Below, piece by piece: positions 7,630-10,920 of a stretch of 10,920 bases of DNA. This DNA is from an uncultured Mycoplasmatota bacterium (GTDB lineage Bacteria; Bacillota_I; Bacilli_A; RF39; UBA660). The notes under the pieces were generated by a model. The model had not been told where the DNA came from and searched no databases. It was given only the letters and a program-made list of their open reading frames with translations. A program made the position numbers and the translations under genes. The stretch lies in assembly GCA_900552975.1 (NCBI GenBank), contig UWSL01000046.1, positions 1 through 10,920 on the forward strand. Reading direction: 5' to 3'. Position 1 is the stretch's first letter; every line of letters starts with the position of its first letter.

Positions 7630-8481
7630 TTATATAAACATTTTATATGGCTTAGCAAATAACTTGTTTTTAGAATATTCTTGGTAAATAGCTATTATTT
7701 GATTATCATATTTTAAACAAGCTATCTTATTAATAAAATTTTTCGGTATTATTGCACCATTTTTTACTTTTTCGTACATTTCTTGAGTAAGCTCAATAGT
7801 TTCTAAACTTGTTAAAGCTTCTTCTTTAGAAAGAAGTTTAAATTTATGTTCTTCTATTTCTGCAAGTGTATACGAAGACATAATAGAAAATTGCCCTTGT
7901 TTTGTTCTTTCTAATTGACTCATTGTTCCAACAGTATTTAATTTTTGGCAAATATCATCAATTAGTGCTCTTATATAGGTTCCTTTAGAGACCATGGCTT
8001 TGAATGTTATTTCATCATTTTCAAACTTTAATAATTGGATAGATTTAATATTTATTTGACGTTTTGGTAATTCTACTTCAAGACCTGCACGAGCATATTC
8101 ATATAGTTTTTTACCATTTACTTTAACTGCTGAATAAATTGGTGTAGTTTGTATACTTGAACCTATAAAACTATGAAGAACATTTTCGATATCTGCCGTT
8201 TTTATGTTAAATGGTTTTCTTTCAATAATATTACCTGTAATATCTAGAGTATCTGTCTTAATACCAAGTTTAATTGTAGCAATATACTCTTTATATTCAC
8301 TAGTTAGTAATTCACATAATTTAGTAGTATTGCCAATACAGATAACTAAGACTCCTGTAGCTATAGGATCAAGAGTGCCTGTATGACCAATTTTTTTGGT
8401 ATGAAAAATTTTAGTTAATTTATTTACGACGTCACGAGATGTCAAACCAGTTGGCTTGTTTACAATTAAAATGCCATTCAT
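7630..8481 (-). CDS. truB: tRNA pseudouridine(55) synthase TruB
   Basis: TruB converts U55 of the tRNA T-loop to pseudouridine. The 283-aa protein shows the N-terminal NGILIVNKPTGLTS motif, the catalytic segment GHTGTLDPIATGVL with nucleophile D38, YKEYIATIKLGIKTDTLDITG, the substrate-contacting YSAVKVNGKKLYEYAR, and SKGTYIRALIDDI. A short C-terminal region resembles the reduced PUA-like part of bacterial TruB, so the protein is slightly shorter than many homologues but complete. The ATG is preceded by AAGGTGA. It starts 13 bases after the phosphoesterase stop and is followed after 19 bases by the MazF-like gene, so it lies within one transcript. The path toward rpsO-pnp recalls the conserved truB-ribF-rpsO-pnp order, without ribF. 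Confidence 0.97.
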   Translation of the reverse strand: MNGILIVNKPTGLTSRDVVNKLTKIFHTKKIGHTGTLDPIATGVLVICIGNTTKLCELLTSEYKEYIATIKLGIKTDTLDITGNIIERKPFNIKTADIENVLHSFIGSSIQTTPIYSAVKVNGKKLYEYARAGLEVELPKRQINIKSIQLLKFENDEITFKAMVSKGTYIRALIDDICQKLNTVGTMSQLERTKQGQFSIMSSYTLAEIEEHKFKLLSKEEALTSLETIELTQEMYEKVKNGAIIPKNFINKIACLKYDNQIIAIYQEYSKNKLFAKPYKMFI

Positions 8482-8494
8482 GTAATCACCTTCG

Positions 8495-9361
8495 TTATAA
8501 TATCATTTTTTTAGTATTGTTGCTAGTTTCTAAGGTACTCTTTTGTAAAATTATTGTTTTATCTATATGGTCATTTTGAAAACTATACAATTCGATACTT
8601 AAAAGATTATCTTGGATGGTCGCTAATAAAAAGCCTGGTGAATTTACTTCAGTTTCTTCATAGAACTTTAAATCATCACTTAAAGTCGGAACAGCAATGG
8701 TGGTATTATTGTATAATTTTAAGGAATGACGATGACCAATAAAGTTAATTAAACTAGGTAAATTAGGAATAACCAACTTATTTTTTTTTATTTGATGAGT
8801 TACAGAAATAATATGATTTTGCCATGTAAGATAAGATTTAGCCATACCTAAAAGATTAAAATCATTTCGTTCATTAAAAAAATTTATATATAATGGATCT
8901 TTTTTTAGTAAATGAAAATCATGATTTCCTAAGAGAAAGTACGTTTTTATTTCAGGATAATTAGGAAAGACTTCTAATATTAGTTTGATTTGGCTTTCAG
9001 GTGTTAAATATTCTTTTTTAGGATATCCTATAGTACTTTGAATAATATCGCCAGCATGAATAATAGATGTAATTTGTTGTTCTTTAGCGAATTGATAAAC
9101 ATAATTTAAATATGCAATGTTTTCTCGTTGATTGCCAAGATGTGTATCAGCAATAGCAATGATTTGTGACGAGTTTATATTATGTAAAGAGGCAACAGAT
9201 ATTAATTGCTCTTTAGGTATTTTATAAAAGCTTAAAATTGCTAAAAGTTCACTTAAAGTTAAATTATATTTTAAAAGTATTTCTTGAGTACTTAGATTAT
9301 TTTGAAAATCACTTATGATTTGTGGCTTTGAAGATATCTCATTTAAATTAGTATAAAGCAT
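8495..9361 (-). CDS. calcineurin-like metallophosphoesterase with N-terminal HTH-like segment
   Basis: The 288-aa protein carries the full metal-binding set of the calcineurin-like superfamily: ADTHLG (D72, H74), HAGD (D105), LLGNHDFH (N146, H147), VTHQ (H189) and GHRHS (H210, H212). It should therefore be an active two-metal phosphoesterase, although the substrate (nucleotide, nucleic acid or protein phosphate) cannot be read from sequence. Before it, residues 14-50 contain LSTQEILLKYNLTLSELLAIL, two short helices that look like a helix-turn-helix. There is no signal peptide, so it is probably cytoplasmic. Only three bases separate its ATG from the stop of the upstream gene, and its likely ribosome site (AGG of AGGTAA) overlaps that stop codon, which suggests translational coupling. 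A YfcE/MJ0936-type phosphodiesterase is the nearest general class. Confidence 0.85.
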   Translation of the reverse strand: MLYTNLNEISSKPQIISDFQNNLSTQEILLKYNLTLSELLAILSFYKIPKEQLISVASLHNINSSQIIAIADTHLGNQRENIAYLNYVYQFAKEQQITSIIHAGDIIQSTIGYPKKEYLTPESQIKLILEVFPNYPEIKTYFLLGNHDFHLLKKDPLYINFFNERNDFNLLGMAKSYLTWQNHIISVTHQIKKNKLVIPNLPSLINFIGHRHSLKLYNNTTIAVPTLSDDLKFYEETEVNSPGFLLATIQDNLLSIELYSFQNDHIDKTIILQKSTLETSNNTKKMIL

Positions 9362-9364
9362 TTT

Positions 9365-10129
9365 TTACCTACGACGATTATAAAGAATTGGATAATCAAT
9401 ATTAAACTCTTTTCCTAAGGAATCTACCACTAGTTCACCATTGTCATAATCTTTTACTAGGTTATTAGCTAAAGCAATAATACTTTCTTGATAAAAATAA
9501 GGATTATAAGTAAAACCATTACTCGTATGATCACAACCACACATTGCTATATAAAAATCCATTCTATTTTCACAAAACTTTTTAAGTATAGTGGCAGTTG
9601 CTTCACAAGATAATATACTTATACCTAAAGCATTGGAATTAATTTGTGTTTCTGGTGTAAATTTTTCTTTATGTATGGTCATATTAGGAAATTTAGGAGT
9701 TATCTCATTAAGTAGTGGTTCATATATAGTAATAGTTCCTTTTTGTAATCTTTGTTGATAAAAAGCTATTTTGTTAGCAAATGCTGGAATATAACCAGAT
9801 CCAACTTCTATAACATCTCTATCTAAACCAAATAAATTATTAATTTTTTGAAAATGTGTTTTATAAAAAGTTTCTATTCCTTGATCTAAACCTAATTCAC
9901 TATAAAGTTGCATTAATACATCGACACTTTCTTTTTCATAAGCATCAATAAAAAAACGCGATTCAATAAATTTTCTGAGGTCTTCATCATAGTATTTTTC
10001 ATATTGCTCTTTATATATTTTAAATGCTTCTTCTAAACGATTTTTGCGTTGTATATTATGTTGATGAAAATTTAAACTTAAATTTCTAGGATCATCTTGT
10101 TTTTGACGATATTTTGGAAGTATTTTCAT
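9365..10129 (-). CDS. SAM-dependent methyltransferase-like protein of unknown target
   Basis: The 254-aa protein has a charged helical N-terminal half (residues 1-100) and then a Rossmann-like part. VIEVGSGYIPAFA (106-118) looks like methyltransferase motif I, and TIYEP (134-138) ends a strand with an acidic residue suited to bind the SAM ribose. LSCEATATILKKF (173-185) followed by FYIAMCGCDH (192-201) recalls methyltransferase families with a CDxATD and a PCC-type motif, such as Methyltransf_32, but the key residues are altered. I chose the ATG at 10129 because GGGGG lies 7 bases upstream at 10141-10137. A longer reading from a TTG at 10186 would start inside the -35 box. It heads the operon with the phosphoesterase, truB and the MazF-like gene, so RNA is a reasonable but unproven substrate. 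Confidence 0.7.
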   Translation of the reverse strand: MKILPKYRQKQDDPRNLSLNFHQHNIQRKNRLEEAFKIYKEQYEKYYDEDLRKFIESRFFIDAYEKESVDVLMQLYSELGLDQGIETFYKTHFQKINNLFGLDRDVIEVGSGYIPAFANKIAFYQQRLQKGTITIYEPLLNEITPKFPNMTIHKEKFTPETQINSNALGISILSCEATATILKKFCENRMDFYIAMCGCDHTSNGFTYNPYFYQESIIALANNLVKDYDNGELVVDSLGKEFNIDYPILYNRRR

Positions 10130-10157
10130 TTTCCATCCCCCTTTTTTATGGTTATTT

Positions 10158-10186
10158 ATTTTATAAAAAAGAAAGTGGCTTGTCAA
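10158..10186 (-). promoter_or_regulatory. strong promoter of the methyltransferase-phosphoesterase-truB block
   Basis: On the minus strand TTGACA (10186-10181) and TAAAAT (10163-10158) are 17 bases apart. The -35 is a perfect consensus. Transcription would begin near 10151, leaving about 22 bases of leader with a GGGGG ribosome site. Confidence 0.8.
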
Positions 10187-10229
10187 ATGTTATTATGAAT
10201 TTAAAAATAGATGTTAAAAGAAGGACAAT

Positions 10230-10258
10230 TTGGTTAAATAAATTATTCATGTTATAAT
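10230..10258 (+). promoter_or_regulatory. divergent promoter with extended -10
   Basis: TTGGTT at 10230-10235, 17 bases, then TATAAT at 10253-10258 preceded by TG at 10250-10251. Transcription should start near 10265, at or just before the ribosome site AGGTGG (10265-10270). The mRNA of the following gene would then have only about ten bases of leader. Confidence 0.7.
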
Positions 10259-10274
10259 TTTTATAGGTGGTTTA

Positions 10275-10721
10275 ATGGAAAATAAAAGAAGAAAAAAATT
10301 AATTGCTTTATTAACAGGTGTCTCAATAATAGGTTCTTCTTACTCTGCTTGTTTAATTGGTCAAAGATTTTCCATTGAAAAATACTATATGGTTAAAATG
10401 AAAAATATTTCAATTAGTAAAAATTTTTATACTTATTCAGATACGTTAATTGATACTAATACTAAAATACCTTATCCAAAAGAAATGGTTCCTCAAGGTT
10501 TAGCATTATGTGGAGATTATTATTTAATAAGTTATTATGATTCTTCTTATCTAAATAATTCTAAAATTATCACAATTAATAAAAATGGTGATGTAATTAA
10601 TTCTGTCTCTCTAGCTAATAAAGCTCATACCGGTGGAATCTGCTATGATTCTGAAAATAAGTGGCTTTGGGTTAGCGGAGAAAAGGGGTGTATTGATATA
10701 TATGATATTGAGGATATTATT
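10275..10721 (+). CDS. N-terminal part of a membrane-anchored beta-propeller-like protein, broken at a junction
   Basis: Residues 1-149 of an open frame that runs off the window. A basic start (KRRKK) precedes a hydrophobic stretch at about 9-29, a signal anchor or, through YSAC at 23-26, a poor lipobox. Residues 72-145 resemble blades of secreted propeller-like proteins of Bacillota: VPQGLALCGDYYLISYYD, a strand IITINKNGDVINSV, then HTGGICYDSENKWLWVSG and an Asp-rich turn. The codon use is AT-rich like the rest of the window. The rest of the propeller is missing because the frame enters CodY-like sequence at about residues 143-149, with no stop or frameshift. It is read divergently from the methyltransferase block with AGGTGG before the ATG. 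Ligand and role cannot be told. Confidence 0.65.
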
Positions 10722-10722
10722 G
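10701..10722. other. probable chimeric junction
   Basis: The bases encoding YDIEDII fit both sides: they continue the propeller-like protein and are also what CodY proteins have just before SEYGTTVVG. Such a shared stretch of about 21 bases is what a short-overlap misassembly needs. Composition is AT-rich to the left and balanced to the right. Confidence 0.7.
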
Positions 10723-10920
10723 TCAGTGAATACGGCACTACAGTTGTAGGTCTTGAGATGATGCGTTCCGTTCATGAGGAAAATGCCGAGGAGATCCGCA
10801 GACAGCATATCGTACAGTCCGCCATTAGCACCCTGTCTGTTACAGAGTTAGAAGCGATTCTTCTGATCTTTAAGGAAATGAAGGGAGACGAGTGCACGCT
10901 GGTAGCCAGCCGTATCGCTG
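10722..10920 (+). CDS. codY: C-terminal fragment of CodY, foreign to the rest of the window
   Basis: In frame with the preceding open frame, residues 150-215 read SEYGTTVVGLEMMRS, EENAEEIRRQ, IVQSAISTLSVTELEAILLIF and ECTLVASRIA. This matches the long helix after the GAF domain of CodY and the first helices of its winged helix; the window ends just before the recognition helix. CodY is a GTP- and branched-chain-amino-acid-responsive repressor in Bacillota. Base composition changes sharply: 90 of the last 180 bases are G or C by hand count, with codons such as CTG, CGC, GCC and ATC that are rare to the left. The sequence style suggests a Clostridia (Lachnospiraceae-like) source. The GAF domain and the gene's own start are absent. 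A chimeric join is the likeliest cause; a real fusion is possible but improbable. Confidence 0.85.

Noticed and set aside
98..10129. Use of UGA as Trp, as in Mycoplasma
   Set aside because: No gene needs it: frames contain no internal TGA and the Trp codons I checked are TGG. The absence of TGA stops among eight genes alone is not proof.
10130..10186. A longer methyltransferase-like protein starting at a TTG at 10186
   Set aside because: The TTG is part of the TTGACA -35 box, the added sequence covers the promoter, and the ATG at 10129 has a strong GGGGG ribosome site.

Overview
The window is a very AT-rich chromosomal segment, roughly a quarter G+C by eye. It comes from a low-GC Bacillota, most likely an uncultured host-associated member of the Bacilli or Mollicutes-related groups. 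The grounds are the strong A/T codon bias, AGGAGG-type ribosome binding sites, TTGACA/TATAAT-type promoters, U-tract hairpin terminators, and the neighbourhood truB ... rpsO-pnp, a classic Bacilli gene order. All eight complete genes end in TAA or TAG, and the Trp codons I checked are TGG, so nothing requires a recoded genetic code.

Left part, plus strand (98-4065): two related single-pass membrane proteins. Each has a disordered Asn-rich cytoplasmic head, one transmembrane helix and a long Lys/Asp/Asn-rich extracytoplasmic part. The first ends in what looks like a thioredoxin fold without a CXXC active site; the second lacks that domain. A hairpin terminator separates them, and a bidirectional terminator closes the second against the convergent pnp.

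Middle and right part, minus strand (10129 down to 4094, transcribed right to left): a strong promoter (TTGACA-17-TAAAAT) starts a tightly packed set. It holds a methyltransferase-like protein, a calcineurin-like phosphoesterase with an HTH-like head, TruB (tRNA psi55 synthase), and a 254-aa protein with one clear and one possible degenerate MazF/PemK-like module. A second promoter (TTGATA-17-TATACT) drives rpsO (S15) and pnp (PNPase). The rpsO leader can fold into a hairpin whose loop could pair with the Shine-Dalgarno sequence, a plausible S15 autoregulatory element. A hairpin with a U-tract lies between rpsO and pnp. Most recognised products of this block act in RNA modification, translation or RNA turnover. 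ribF, which commonly sits between truB and rpsO, is absent, and the MazF-like gene occupies its place.

Right end, plus strand (10275-10920): a divergent gene starts as a membrane-anchored or lipoprotein beta-propeller-like protein in the AT-rich style of the window. From about 10701-10722 it continues in frame as the C-terminal part of CodY from a different, higher-GC organism (hand count 90 G+C in the last 180 bases). This is most simply a chimeric contig junction near the end of the sequence, so the last ~200 bases should not be assigned to the same genome without read-level proof.
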